From Stereum hirsutum FP-91666 SS1 (taxonomy: Eukaryota; Basidiomycota; Agaricomycetes; Russulales; Stereaceae): DNA of 64,000 nucleotides. The DNA lies in contig NW_006763136.1 of NCBI RefSeq assembly GCF_000264905.1, positions 105,934 through 169,933 of the forward strand, given 5' to 3'. Numbering within the stretch: the stretch's first letter is position 1; each line of letters starts with the position of its first letter. The translations under genes were made by a program, and so were the position numbers. This document shows, piece by piece, positions 34,109-45,908 of this stretch. The notes below the pieces were generated by a model. The model searched no databases. It saw nothing but the letters and a program-made list of their open reading frames with translations, and was not told where the DNA came from.

Positions 34109-35498
34109 CTTTATGGATAAATGACAATGAAAATGGATTGGGTGTTGGGTGGGTGGTGGGGGAGAAGAGGGAGAAGGCAAGAGGGAGAGCGGGGAGTTGT
34201 ATTTATTGATATCGGATGGAGACGAAGTGGGTGAGTTATCGATTGGATTGGGAGAGCGGGCACGTGCTCTGCGTCATCTCGCTGAGCAGTTCTCTCTTGG
34301 ATGATTCACGCAAAGCCTCGCCGCTCCGCTTCACCGTCCTTCCTGAACATTCTTGCGGCCTGAATCTTCTCTGCTTTTTTCTGGATAAGGGCCCCTTCGG
34401 CAAGTCGAGTCGAGTTGGGTTGAGTTGGGCTTCCCCGCCAATTCTCGTGGGAGCTCGAGTTGCTCTTGCCGTCGGATCACAGGCCCGTTGTCACTCTTGG
34501 ACGGAGGAAGCCGAGTTGACCTCAGGAAGAGTCGTCCGTGCTTTGCGTGATTTCCCGACCATGTCCGCGCATTGTCCGTGATAGCCCATACGCACCGGCA
34601 CCATCTCCGGATGGGACTAAGGTGCACTTACTGTATATCTGAATAATACATCGAAATGTGTGGAATAATTGAGGCTTCTCCATGATACTTGCCTCGTTCA
34701 GTTTCATTCGGTGGACAGAATTCTACAAGTAAAGCACCTTCCCCATCGTTGAGCTCATCGCGGGCGGCGATGAGGGAAGATAGGCACGGTGTAGACCGGC
34801 CCCTGTTTTACCGGGTGACCCTGGACCCCATCACACACTGTCACTAGGTGACTCAGCGTGGTCACGAGGCACAACTCGATCCAACTCAACTCAACCCGAC
34901 TCGACTCGACTTGCCGAAGGGGCCCTAAAGGTGTTTGATAGATACGAACAGTTTGAGAGGTGGAATACTCTGGTGGACTTGACGGTACAAGCACGGAAAG
35001 CCGTTCAATCACACTGACCGCAGGTCACTCGTCACCATAATCCGGTCTCGCTGATTGATGCTGACGCCGTCGACGGGTCGTGCGGCCGATGTGCTCTATG
35101 TTTTCGGCTTCTCAAGAGTCCTTGAGTCTTTCTACTCTCATCTTCACATATCCCGCCCATACTAGCTATACACTTTTATTCCCCAGCTCTTCTAGGGTAG
35201 GGTTTTGCGCCGCTAGGTTTCGAGGTTCGCGATCCCTTGTGGGTTCTGCGCTGCTATGGTACGTTATGGTGCAAATAGGGGCTTTTGCGTCGCGATTGAG
35301 ACGTGATTAGCGCCAGATATAGACGCGTCCCCGTTCCGAGGTGGTAGAGTATGTACGCTGATCGTCCGGTGAATTCTTTACGTCTCTCATCACTCAAGAC
35401 TCATGGTCGTTTCAGTAGATTCCCGGGGCTGTATGTTTTCCTCCGCATGTATGACAATTGTCACCGAATGTGGCCTATCTCAGCGATGAACCTTGTAT
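34109..35498. other. Intergenic region upstream of SOD, holding a MITE
   Basis: SOD promoter on the minus strand followed by the MITE at 34389-34925 and about 570 bases with no gene seen. The open frames here lie mostly inside the MITE and have no domain. Confidence 0.4.
34389..34925. mobile_element. PIF/Harbinger-like MITE, 537 bp
   Basis: The ends are inverted repeats. The left end reads GGGCCCCTTCGGCAAGTCGA and continues TCGAGTTGGGTTGAG. The right end, reverse-complemented, reads the same for about 27 bases and then with few differences to about 40. Each end is flanked by TAA (34386-34388 and 34926-34928), the three-base duplication typical of PIF/Harbinger transposition. There is no coding capacity. 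It lies between the SOD promoter and the tRNA gene. Confidence 0.85.
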
Positions 35499-35580
35499 GG
35501 CGAGATGGCCGAGCGGTCTAAGGCGCCAGACTAAGGATCTGGTCCCTCCGGGGGCGTGGGTTCGAATCCCACTCTCGTCA
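35499..35580 (+). tRNA. tRNA-Leu (anticodon AAG)
   Basis: An 82-nt cloverleaf. The acceptor stem is GGCGAGA pairing TCTCGTC, with one G-U pair and discriminator A. A box TGGCCGAGCGG lies at 35506-35516. The anticodon stem CCAGA/TCTGG surrounds loop CTAAGGA with AAG at 35533-35535. A long variable arm of the class II type follows, and B box GGTTCGAATCC is at 35559-35569. There is no intron. A T5 Pol III terminator follows at 35604-35608. AAG (read as IAG) decodes CUU/CUC leucine codons. Confidence 0.96.
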
Positions 35581-35603
35581 GTTGTGTACAGTACAACCCC
35601 TTC

Positions 35604-35608
35604 TTTTT
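35604..35608 (+). terminator. RNA polymerase III terminator of tRNA-Leu
   Basis: Run of five T residues 24 bases after the tRNA 3' end. Confidence 0.75.
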
Positions 35609-36164
35609 CGAAGAACTCAGTGGATCACGACGATTGTAGCTAATTGTGTCGGTCACGTTGCGTTTTTCTGAGTCGATTCTTTGTGGCTGCTGTGTAATCG
35701 GTGCGCGTATGTTTCTTTAACTTTTGATTTCTGCATGAAGTAAGCTACGCTCGCTGCCGATTCCCATAGCTGTATACTGATTGATTACGCCTCGGCTGCG
35801 AGAGATCTGTTGTCAAAAGAGCATACACTAACAGGACTCCTCACGACTATGTAGGTGCTTCTCCTAAATAGCTGCGCCTTGCGGCAAGCACGTATCCTCC
35901 AAAGTGCCCCTCTACATTAATATTACAAAATACCGAGAAACTAGTGAATGATAAGCGTAGCCTACGTACAGTATCAGAAACGAGAACGATAAGAAGAGGG
36001 TGAGACAGATCCCGGGCCATCCACATCATCCCCACAACGCGTTCCATCGACGCATCATTATAATAATAATCATCCCACACGCCCGAGCGATGATCTCACC
36101 TCAACTAGTACTCAGCGTATCCCGCACCGGGCCCCACCCTCGATCACAACCGCAATCTTAAAGC
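35609..36164. other. Intergenic region, no gene seen
   Basis: Between the tRNA gene and the 3' end of the RTA1-like gene. There is an ATTATAATAATAATC microsatellite near 36056-36071. No motif-bearing frame. Confidence 0.45.
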
Positions 36165-38151
36165 TCAAGCAGTCTCCTCGCTCGTCCTCCCTTCTTTTTC
36201 TGTTTCCTGGACCCTTCCATTCACCTCAGTTCCCGGAATCTCACCGTCGAGTTCTTTGATTGATGCGTTGGCGGGCGGGGAAGAGAGGAGGAAGCCGGGG
36301 TGAAAGAGGTTTAGGGTGAACATGGCGAGGGTGATCATTGCGCCGTCGAGGACGTCTGTTTGTGGTTTGTGAGGGTGGAGGGAGAGAATGTCGTGGTCGG
36401 TGGTTAGTAACGTGGACGATGAGCGTCATTTACGATCTGGGAGCGTGATTGAAATGGTGGAAGGAAGGAAGGGCTTGGGAGGGAGGGAAAGGTCAAGAGG
36501 ACAGAGAGAGGAAAGAGAACACGCACTGAAATAGACCTGCGTAGAGATGATCCTTCCCGTCCACCCATCCGCTAGCTCGATCGTTCGATACACGGACCTG
36601 CATAACAATAACAATAACATCCAACCAACTCAACTCAGCCTCCCATACACCGACACCTCCGCGCCTCTCGTATCTCGTAGCGCCAAAACGATCCAACTCA
36701 CCGGATAAACAAACAAATCGTCATGCCCACCATCCCCAACAACATCATCTTCATCTTCCTATCCACCCTTCCCCTCCCCCCCTCCTCGCCCGTCACCTTC
36801 GCAGCGTTCCCGTCCTTATCCGTGACGGTGGTAGAATATGAATAGCGAACGGGAGAGTCGCGGTAGTACCGCAACAGGAATTCGGAGGCGAGGATGACGT
36901 AGGCTACGATCGCGACGAGCTGGAAGACGATGCCGCCGAGCATTATGTTTCCGCCCTGTTTGCGTTTTTGGAGCATGTGAATATAGCGACGATGGTCAGA
37001 TACACGAAGGACGAATGACACTGAGCTGGGAGAAGAAAACTGGCTGACCTTGGCGGGATTGTGTCCAGATTTGACCGCTGCAGATGCGCTAGCTCCACCC
37101 ACTGCTTGCACGACCAGTGCGATCGTATCCTACAAAGTACCGCGTCGATGATTTCACAAAGAGGGAAAAAAAAGCACGCCTAGTGTGAGAGAGCAAGGGA
37201 GAGAATGGTACGACATCGAGGGAAGGAAAACGTACGCATGCGCAGAATACGATGGTATCTATTGCATAGGGTGGGACGAAGTTGTGTGAGTATTGGTATG
37301 GATGTGTGAGCGTGAGTACGATGTATGCGAATTGCGAATAAAGGGGGTAGGATAGGAATAACAGTGCGAAGTGATTGCAACATAGATGCAGATTTCGACT
37401 GCGGAACGTGTTGAATGTTCACGGTCGAGCAACGGTCGGGCAGAGGAAATGAAAGGCGAAGCGTTCGAAGAAATGAAGGCAACAGGGGAAGACATACAAA
37501 GCGTAGGTCCTAGACGACTGTATTGCGTCCCCAGTATCCCGATGATCCGACCAAGAATCACAAAGTTTGCTGCTACGAGGGGTGTCGGCGCGATGATTGT
37601 GGTCGTGATCCTGTATGCACACACACCCACGCACAAGGGAAATGGATAGCATCTGTATCAGCACTAGTACATCACAGGAGAAAGATCCGCCTCGTTACCC
37701 AGCCAAGGGGAAGAGAGCGCAAATACGTACTGCATGAGGTACGGGTTCAACGAAAGTGGCGAGTGTGAACTCCATAATCGACCCGCCCAACCAATGATCT
37801 CTGCTATACCGGCGACGACGGCGGTAGGGAACAGCCACCATAGGCGGAATTTCGTGGCTTCGCCGATGTGGATGACTACTCATACAATAGCAAGGAGGAC
37901 GGGGAGTGATTGAGTAAGAATGGTTGGAAGGGAGAGCATAGCAGACGGAACAGAGGGATGAACGTACTCGTGGTTATTGAGAAGAGGGCGATAAAGATGA
38001 TGCAGACCCATTCGGTGGGTATGTAGTCGTACAGCGAATCACCAATCGCGGAGGTTTCATCTAATGAGCAGACAACCAGGTCAGTAAACATATCGTCGCA
38101 CCCGGCCTCAAAAGGATCGTTCAAAGAGAAGGAAGCAAACGTACTAGCCAT
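36165..38151 (-). CDS. RTA1-like seven-TM lipid-translocating exporter family protein
   Basis: The minus-strand order is MASTFASFSLNDPFEAG, IPTEWVCIIFIALFSITTST, a WWLFPTAVVAGIAEIIGWAG segment, TTTIIAPTPLVAANFVILGR, LVVQAVGGASASAAVKSGHN, GGNIMLGGIVFQLVAIVAYV, MMLLGMVGMTICLFIRS, IYRTIELADGWTGRIISTQV, DGAMITLAMFTLNLFHPGF and a hydrophilic tail ending EGRTSEETA with a stop at 36167-36165. These are the conserved helices and the ELADGW signature of the fungal RTA1 family. Its members affect resistance to sterol-acting compounds and phospholipid movement, in the plasma membrane or ER. Introns are short. Start ATG 38151-38149 fits the family's short extracellular N-terminus. Confidence 0.9.
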
Positions 38152-39953
38152 GGTGAAACGAACGTCTTACTCTACCTGATTCTATGTAGTTTACAGGAAA
38201 GGATCGTAGCGTCCACCAGAGAAGTGTTGAGAGCAACTGGGGAAGGGGAGAGGGTATCACCCACAATACCCCTCAAAGCGTATATATATAGAGACAAAGA
38301 GGGGTTCAGCGCGCGCTAAACGTCCGACGCTGATCCAAGTACCCGTCGGCTTCCTGGTGATGTGAGGGCACTGTAAAGGCAATGTAAAGGGCAGGTCGTC
38401 GTGCCCGTCCGGACTACCTTTTTATGGAGGCGGGAAGGTATGATTGCAGCCGTGACAAGGGGAATGGCCCTCTGTTCGGCGGGTGATCTGATAGTCCGCG
38501 GACGCCGTAGACCCTCGGCGAACTCGGACGAGAGTGAACATCCTTAGGTCGGTGCGATGGACCGTAGTGGGTCTGTTTGGGGTCTGTTCCCTGAAAAACA
38601 AACATATACTGTACAGAGTATAGGCTAGTTGCGAAAGAAAAACCCTGAGTGTGATGTTGATGAAGAGATAACTTGACACGACATGCATAAATGATGAAAT
38701 TGACTTGAAGCAGGAAAACGCGGCATGAATGGGCGTGCGGCATACGCCGGTAGCTTTGGCGGCCCGACCCGCTGTGTCAAGCGGACCAGATCGAAAACTC
38801 GTCGAAAACTCACAACCGCTAAACCCTGGTAGAGTTCCAACACCATAGCGCTCCGATATTTGCTTGCACTATGATCTGGATCATGTTAGGAAAAGGGTTG
38901 GAAAAGGGGGTCTGATAGATCCCGTCTCAGTTCAGAGTGTGAGTCTGATTCAGATCTTGTGGCACGGCTTAGGGACGGCTGATTGGAAGATGTAGGCCCA
39001 CAGCTCCGCAGAATCTTTTACTCCACGGCAACAACACAGAGAAGAGACATGTCGGTGGGTACCAATAGTACTTTGAGGAATATACTCTTACCTTAGCTTT
39101 GCATTCGAACTAATAACCTTCCATGCCAATGCCGTCTGCGACGTCATCTGACCCATGCAGCGACCCTTCGTCACGGTCTGCCCCTCCAGACGCTTGTGGG
39201 ACATCTCGGATTCAAGTCCTGCTCTCTGCGGTACTTGTGAAGATAGTCTCATTGGTCTGTATGTCTCGGAAGGTATCTCAGTAAAACATTGAACTTAGAG
39301 TGTCCGTGTCAGTAGGCTAAGTATGTCTAATACTTTCCTCGCTGATATGTATGATCCCCGACATCTACTCGTGATCTCCCTGCTTGCATCGCACTAAGAC
39401 CATCACATCTGTGGAGAGATGTAGTGTCTTCTCATCTGACATAAGGGCAATAATAGACCATATATGTTTCAAAAAAAAACTTGGGACACGTTTGAGGAAG
39501 ATCTCACCTATCAACTAATCAACTTCCTGATGCATTGCACAAATCTTAGTCCTTGTGGGCCTGGATAATTAGTCGGATAGTCCGAATGTTATACTGAATT
39601 ACTGAATGAGCCACAGAACGAACGCGGCAGTAATTTTGAATGACCTCCCCTCATCAAAGAATATTCTAACAACCCACATAACAGACTCCATCAGCCGAAG
39701 CTAGCAGATGATTTCAAAGGCCTTCCACGCTGCAAATATGCTCCATCGTTCCACTGTGCAAGCTCTTACTTATTTTTACTTGACGAGTGGGATAAATTCA
39801 GATGCATCATTTCCGGCTGCTATCCCTTTCATGGACGCGAGATCTTCCTGAGGCTGGTTGATGAGGACTGTCCTTCTGTTTGCTTGGAGCGATACAGCTG
39901 TGGTATAAAATCTCTTCGATTGCGCACAAACACCTGTTTGCTCTATCCCTATC
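38152..39953. other. Long intergenic region, no gene seen
   Basis: 1.8 kb. The left end is the RTA1-like promoter, with TATATATA at about 38281-38288 some 130 bases upstream of the start. The rest is AT-richer with no frame carrying motifs. An A9 run is at about 39471-39479. The right end holds the promoter of the DUF6534-type gene. Confidence 0.4.
39904..39910 (+). promoter_or_regulatory. TATA box of the DUF6534-type gene
   Basis: TATAAAA lies 44 bases before the ATG at 39954, a spacing that would leave a very short 5' UTR. Confidence 0.5.
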
Positions 39954-41449
39954 ATGGCCACTGTAACACCATCCCTTGGACCGATTCTTGGGGCTTTTGA
40001 ACTTGGTGTCCTGTGCTCTTCGATTCTCTATGGGGTTATGCTTGTGCAGTCCTACAACTACTATCAGTTGAAATTCAACGACAGTCTTTTCATCAGGCTC
40101 ATCGTAGGGATCTATCACAATTACAATCTTCCGAAAGGGCTCTGACTGTGTAACACCCATACATGCAGCTACACGCTGTGCTGTACATCTATCATCTGTT
40201 CGGGGCCCCTCAAACGCTAAAAAAGGTTTTCCCGTACTCATAGGGTTGCAGATACTGCACACATTGTATTTCTATACATTGCGATCTATCAAGCTACAAT
40301 CATCCACTTCAGCGATCTCACCGCCGCTCTCAGGGCCTCATGGTCCCTAAGTTTCTCCATCACAATATCCGTTGCCCTGGCATCTCTTGTACAAGTGAGC
40401 AACGGTTCCATCGACCTTACAGAACGCATACATTGGCTCACCCTCAACCGTAGCTCTTCTTTGCAAGACGCCTACATGCCCTGGCCCACAGCATTTGGGT
40501 ACCGCTCATATCAGGAGTCGGGATCCTTGGGCACATGGGAATGGCCATCCCTGTGAGTGCTGTGCTGTACAAAGATGGCGATCTGGCGTTGGTGGTACAG
40601 AGATATCAGCCTCTCATCTTCGTCGTGCTCTCTCTTGGAGCGGCGGTTGACTCGTATAATACGATTTGTTTGTGTTGGTTCGTATACAGGAATAAGGCTC
40701 CGCACCGCCAGTGAGTCGATCACAATATGAACATAATTCTTTACTCATTATGAGAACAGGACGCAGAGAATTCTTGATAAGCTTGCCATTTGGACTATAG
40801 GTTCGCGGACTTTCTTCTCCTCGACCTTTATCTCTGACTAAAACGTCTGACATTTTATCTTGTATCAGAAACAGGACTCCTCACTAGGTTAGTTGCAAGA
40901 GCTTTTATAAGCGAACAATGTCACTAAAAGTTTAGTAACAAGCATCTCCGAATTGATAATGATCTCTCTGGTTCGTGAGCGCGGAAATATCTCTACTTGA
41001 ACACATTATTGACACCCTGATATCACGTTGTAAGGTTGCGAGCATGCCCACTAGTGGTGCGATCATATGCTTACAATGAAAGAATGAGCGACTCATGCAC
41101 ATTCGGACTGCTCTCAGGGATATTCCTATTCTTTATGACGACAAGCCCCCGCTGTGCGTCGTTAGTTATCTGCGCCATCGTGGAGCCGAAGTGATTGACT
41201 GAACATTACACACTTCATTGAACAGTATACTCCAACACCTTATTGGCCTCGTATGCCACAAAATATCTCGTAACGAGCATCCGAATCTGATTGACTCTAT
41301 CATTTTCATGCAGACTCAACGGTCGTGCCAGCCTTTTCTCGTCCAACGATATCATGACAAACAATATTACCACCATCGTATTTTCGAGTAATGGAGCCAG
41401 AACAACTAAAGTGAGCGTTTTCATTTCTGCTCTCTATACGGCGTGCTGA
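39954..41449 (+). CDS. DUF6534-type integral membrane protein, possibly degenerate
   Basis: The order of segments matches a mushroom family of seven-helix proteins of unknown function. They are PSLGPILGAFELGVLCSSIL and YGVMLVQSYNYYQLKFNDSL at the start, VADTAHIVFLYIAIYQATI, WSLSFSITISVALASLVQ, VGILGHMGMAIPVSAVLY, PLIFVVLSLGAAVDSYNTIC, RILDKLAIWTI/ETGLLTR, TSISELIMISLV, and YSNTLLAS/LNGRASLFSSNDIM. The last joins across an intron ending TTCATGCAG. Not all junctions give a clean frame (notably 40107-40245 and 40395-40425), so it may be a decaying copy. The end at 41449 is the first stop after the last recognisable segment. Function unknown. Confidence 0.5.
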
Positions 41450-41918
41450 TACATGAATGGTATATGTAGCCGGAGACTCATGAGGTACATATTAATGTCT
41501 CTCACATGGGCAATGAACCGATGTCTACTCCATCAGTCAGTACAACATGCTAACCCAGCCACGCCGAACTGATCTGTAATTCTTTAGGAGAATAACCTCG
41601 AGTTATCGGATTTTGAGGCTCAGATGGAAAGCGATGAAAAATAAAATCAGGATGGCGTAAGGCCCTGTTGTCCCCTGTATGTATTTGTTGGTAGGAGGGA
41701 GAATGCAATGCCGGTAAACATAAAGGGTATGAAGAAACGTCAAGCTGCGTAGAATATGTGTGGTGCGTCGGAGTGGATCGCAAGCAGTAGTATACTGCAG
41801 ACGTGCAAATATTGCGAGGATATCTAACCTCTGAAGCCAGTAGTAATGTCTGTAGCAATATGTATGTAACAAATATACTAAAGAGTCAAGAATCCGACAC
41901 GACAGATAACAACGGCAT
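41450..41918. other. Intergenic region, no gene seen
   Basis: Convergent 3' ends of the DUF6534-type gene (plus) and the F-box gene (minus). No features seen. Confidence 0.4.
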
Positions 41919-43865
41919 TCAACCTCCCCAATCATCCACATCCTCAACTCGCAGCCCCTTCCCGAATACTCTCGCACAAACAGCCTTCACTCCCGGCATC
42001 TTCTCCTCATTAAAGAATCTAATCACTTCCAACCCTCCCCTCACCCTCCTCCCACCCATCCTCGCAATCTCGCTGCCACCACTTCCGTCGACTCCTTTGC
42101 CACCTTCCCCGTCCTGCTCCAACGAATCAGAATAAGGCGTAATACTCGCACTCTTCAACCCCTTCGAAACATGCCACGGATGACTCCTCCACGGTGTCCT
42201 CACATGAACACCCAACGCCTTGATACCCACCGGGACATGCAAATCCGAAGGAAACTGGTCCCAGCGATCCAACAACAAAATCACGTTCAACCCCAATCTC
42301 CCTTCTTCTTCTCCTCCGACACCGTCATAGATCGAGCCGGAGTAATATCCCGAATCTGTTACAGACCCTGAGGGAGAGAAAGAACTCGTAGGCGAGGACG
42401 TCCCAGAACTTGACCCTGAGCCTGCCTCTCCATCTGGACTCCCACCCGAAGACGGAGAAGAATACCTCGTCAACAGATATAAAAGCTCCTGCAACGCCTC
42501 TTTCCCAAAATAATCGACGTCGATATACACGGTCTTCAGGTACCGGCCCTGAACCTGGAGGAAACGCCGCGTGCAAGGCGAGGTGACGCATAGGAGGGTC
42601 GTGTCGATCGGGTCGGGACCGTGGTTGGTATGGAAGTTATTGGCGTATAGGGAATGGTCGGATGACGCGGGGAAGTTGTGGACGTGAGATGGGTGGGTGG
42701 CGAGTAGGAAGAGTTGGGTGAGGTTCGGGTTCGGTTGTGGCTCGTGGGAAGACGTCGAAGCCGAAGATGAAGACAACGACGGTACTTCCGGAGGATTCGA
42801 GCCGGGCTCGGATGAGAGTGGTTGAAGGTGGCAACAATAGTCGCACGCAGAGCTCAACACGACCCTCGCGAACGTTAACCTCCTCCATTTCAACATCTCG
42901 CTCGGACATAACCTCGTCCGTCCTCCTCCACCCCCTCCTGAAGGACTCGAATCCGCGCAAAGGCTTCTGGTCCCCGTAGTTGCCCCGACGAGCCACGCCC
43001 GTATGTCCTCACATCCACCATCCCCTCCTTCATCATCCCGTCCTAATGCCCATCCCACGCCACCCTCCACGTCCCTCCAACTCGCCGCACAAACGCTATG
43101 CACCATCCTCAGGTTTCCTTCCCTTTCCCTTCTTGTTCCATCCTCGTCGCTACTCCAACCTCGTGAGCGACCAGCAGTATCGAGCAACACAGGAATCATG
43201 TTCGTCAGAATCGTAGACCTGCTCCTATAGCTGAACACCGCCAGATTCGGTAGCAATGCGATAATATCACAGCTCAGCTGCTTGATCGTCGGGATATATG
43301 GCTTGCATAATTCGTACGGCGGGAGAGATGCAAAGAGGAGGTAGCGGGTATAATGGCCTAGGTGTTTGCCTGGTGTCCCATTGCCGATGCCAGGTCGATC
43401 TGTACCACCTCCGTTATGGTCATCGGCGGAGGAGTGTTGCGCTGATCGTACGAGTGTGTCGCGTAGCTGGATGAGCCTCGATAGGTCGACATCGCCGTCC
43501 TTCTTCGCATCGATACAGATCGGCAAGGCCCTATAGAGACCGCCCATAGCCAATCCATGCCATCGCCTACAAACGCTCACGAGTGCTCGACTAGTCCGTA
43601 TAGAAGTGAGTAGATCTTCGGTGCCACCGTATGAGTCGGGGGAGACGACGAAGGGAGGGAAGGAAGAGTTTGGAAGTGCGAAAGGAGAAGGAGGGGAATA
43701 GATGGAGGAGGAGGAGGAGGATGGAAATGTGCGAGAGGACGGAGACGATGATGGGGAGGGAGATGGGGAAGCGAAAGAGGATAAGGCGGATGTGAGAGGG
43801 AGGTTTGGGATTGCGGTGGCGAGTTCGAAGGTGTGAAGGAGGAGTTCGGATGGTAACCGATCCAT
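41919..43865 (-). CDS. F-box protein, single exon, about 648 residues
   Basis: The N-terminal F-box is MDRLPSELLLHTFELATAIP followed, after a Ser/Pro-rich insertion, by SRALVSVCRRWHGLAMGGLY. This is the LP-E-L...C-RW pattern that binds Skp1 in SCF ubiquitin ligases. The rest has scattered hydrophobic segments (PPYELCKPYIPTIKQLSCDI, LAVFSYRSRSTILTNMIPVL) and Ser/Gly-rich insertions, without a repeat I can name. The C-terminus is VFGKGLRVEDVDDWGG with a stop at 41921-41919. I chose Met 43865 because it opens the F-box directly. An in-frame Met at 44045 would add 60 residues of low-complexity sequence. The target is unknown. Confidence 0.75.
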   Translation of the reverse strand: MDRLPSELLLHTFELATAIPNLPLTSALSSFASPSPSPSSSPSSRTFPSSSSSSIYSPPSPFALPNSSFPPFVVSPDSYGGTEDLLTSIRTSRALVSVCRRWHGLAMGGLYRALPICIDAKKDGDVDLSRLIQLRDTLVRSAQHSSADDHNGGGTDRPGIGNGTPGKHLGHYTRYLLFASLPPYELCKPYIPTIKQLSCDIIALLPNLAVFSYRSRSTILTNMIPVLLDTAGRSRGWSSDEDGTRREREGNLRMVHSVCAASWRDVEGGVGWALGRDDEGGDGGCEDIRAWLVGATTGTRSLCADSSPSGGGGGGRTRLCPSEMLKWRRLTFARVVLSSACDYCCHLQPLSSEPGSNPPEVPSLSSSSASTSSHEPQPNPNLTQLFLLATHPSHVHNFPASSDHSLYANNFHTNHGPDPIDTTLLCVTSPCTRRFLQVQGRYLKTVYIDVDYFGKEALQELLYLLTRYSSPSSGGSPDGEAGSGSSSGTSSPTSSFSPSGSVTDSGYYSGSIYDGVGGEEEGRLGLNVILLLDRWDQFPSDLHVPVGIKALGVHVRTPWRSHPWHVSKGLKSASITPYSDSLEQDGEGGKGVDGSGGSEIARMGGRRVRGGLEVIRFFNEEKMPGVKAVCARVFGKGLRVEDVDDWGG

Positions 43866-45908
43866 GACGATACGTGGTCGGCTGGTGGGAATCCGGGAAA
43901 ATGCAGAGATGACGAGATGACAATGGATGTGAGGTGGTCCACTGGGGAGTGGCGTTGACGCTGGTGAAGTTTCGGTAGTGGGGATATGGTGGTAACGGGC
44001 GACTGTGATAGAGAGAGGGACGTATTCAGTACTTATATAAATCACAACTTCAAAGATAGGAGTAAGAATAAAAGCGGAGACAGCGAAGTCGGGCGCGTAG
44101 TGGGTGGATCGTAATCAAGATAAAGTCATGTAAACTTACCAGTACGGATAAGAATTCACCGAAGCGTCTTCGCTAGAGTCAAGTACAGCCCCTTGTAGTA
44201 CTTTTAACAGACGCTTTGCTGTGGTGTGCGGTAGTTGTACGTATGTATGCAAGTCGCAGGCCTGGACGAACAACGCGCGGTTCGTTAGCAGCGAGGCGCG
44301 GCATGAGCGGCAGAAAAAAGAATGGCCGGAGTCGACGGTGCGATCATGATGTATGATGCCTGCAGACGTACCTTTGATCGAACCCGAAGTTATGAGGAAG
44401 GCTACGGCCCTTATGCGAGGGGGATAAGGCAGCGCAAACAGTCAAAGCAATCGGAGAACGAAGAGCTAAATGGAGACCAGCATCAAAAATGATTGAGCAT
44501 AAAAGCTGAGGAAGCACTACGTACAGACGTCGACAGATGCCCTTCTTTGGAAACTGACTGTCCAACTGGTCGTATGTCTCTAATGCTCCAACTTCCAGTA
44601 TCCGGCGAGTGAGAACTTCAAGTTGACCCAACGACGCAAAATTGACACAAAGCAAAGAGATGCAACGGCGAACCAAGAGACTTCGACGTCTGAGATCAAG
44701 CAGAGATATCAAGCAGATAGAGACCCAGTCAAGCAGCAGTCTCCAATAGCACTATCACTCGCAACGTCCAAAAGTCGAGGGGGAAAAGGTCAAACACAAC
44801 CTCAGGAAGTCTCAAAAGTCAGAACTCGGTGACTTGTAACTCCCTCCCGCATTTTTAGACGCCGCACAAACCCCGACCAAGGTCCCCTGACTTTCGTCCA
44901 CGCAAGCCGATTGGCCAGCCGTTGCCGCTCGGGCTTCTTATCACATCGATCGGGATTGTGCATGAACGCCGGCCGTTGGAAGCGGCTCGAAGCGCGCGCG
45001 TGAATGATTTTAGAACGCCGTACGGTGTGGGTTATCTCCGTGTTTGTTTGCTGGGTGCGACGGCTTTGACACAGCGATAGTTCCTGTTTCCTGCACGGAA
45101 AGAAAACGAGTCTAAGCAAGTCTCTGTTCCAGTCATCCTGCACGCTCAGAATTCGTCAAGTCAAAGGAGGAGTGCACGTGCGTTCTGCGCCGACAGAATA
45201 GTACACTGACTGGGATCCGTTTCTGCGAGGGCAAGAGGAGGAATTCGAACATGCGTTGTGTTGGGTGGAGGGTGTGTCCAGCTGGTGGCATGCACACGCG
45301 TACAGAGAAACAAGACTGGAATACTTAAGTTGCATAGAGAACGAAATTGATATGTACCATAAAGCATAACACTAGCATACTGTAGCAAGATATAACTACG
45401 CAGAACTTCAGCTTCAACTACTACGACCGCATAACAAGAAAGCAGACCCCAAAGATAAGTAATAAACGAGACGGGAATGAAGGGGGGAGATACGATTAGG
45501 AGATAGACAAAGAAAGAGAGCATAAGAACGGAAACGGAAGGGTATCGTAGACGAAGAACATTCCATGGTGTGGACAACAGAACGCAAGCAAAATAATCAA
45601 GAAACAGACAGACAAACAGACAGACAGACAAATAGAAAAAAGCAGGCGATATCAAAACGGCCGGGACGATATCTGATTCTGTGATAGCTCCAAGAAAACG
45701 CGGACGTGAGTAGAGTGGTGTTATTGATACAATATGTACGACGGGGTATAGACCTGTGAGTCCATAGAACCCAATGAAAGGAAGCAAATCGAGAGAATCG
45801 AGAGACGAAGAACAAAGAAACAGACCAGAGAAATTCGGAACCGGAACACTACCCTTACCCAACCTAACCCCTTACCCCTACCCTCGACCCAAAGAGCACT
45901 TACATCAT
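43866..45908. other. Intergenic region, no gene seen
   Basis: Promoter of the F-box gene (minus) and the long 3' flank of the Zn2Cys6 gene (minus). A 233-codon minus frame at 45161-45862 is hydrophobic and Tyr/Leu/Ser-rich, but it translates a pyrimidine-rich strand just after the regulator's stop and shows no family. A GACAGACA microsatellite is at about 45604-45632. Telomere-like CCCTTACCC/CCTAACCCC variants are at 45850-45892. Confidence 0.4.

Noticed and set aside
38414..38743. Overlapping minus-strand frames of about 100 codons
   Set aside because: No motif in either frame and no neighbouring exons that would extend them.
45161..45862. 233-codon hydrophobic minus-strand frame
   Set aside because: It translates a pyrimidine-rich 3' flank with microsatellites, lacks any family motif and has no supporting splice or promoter signals.
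45846..45893. CCCTTACCC/CCTAACCCC variants resembling telomere repeats
   Set aside because: Irregular, short and in the 3' flank of a gene; more likely simple-sequence drift.
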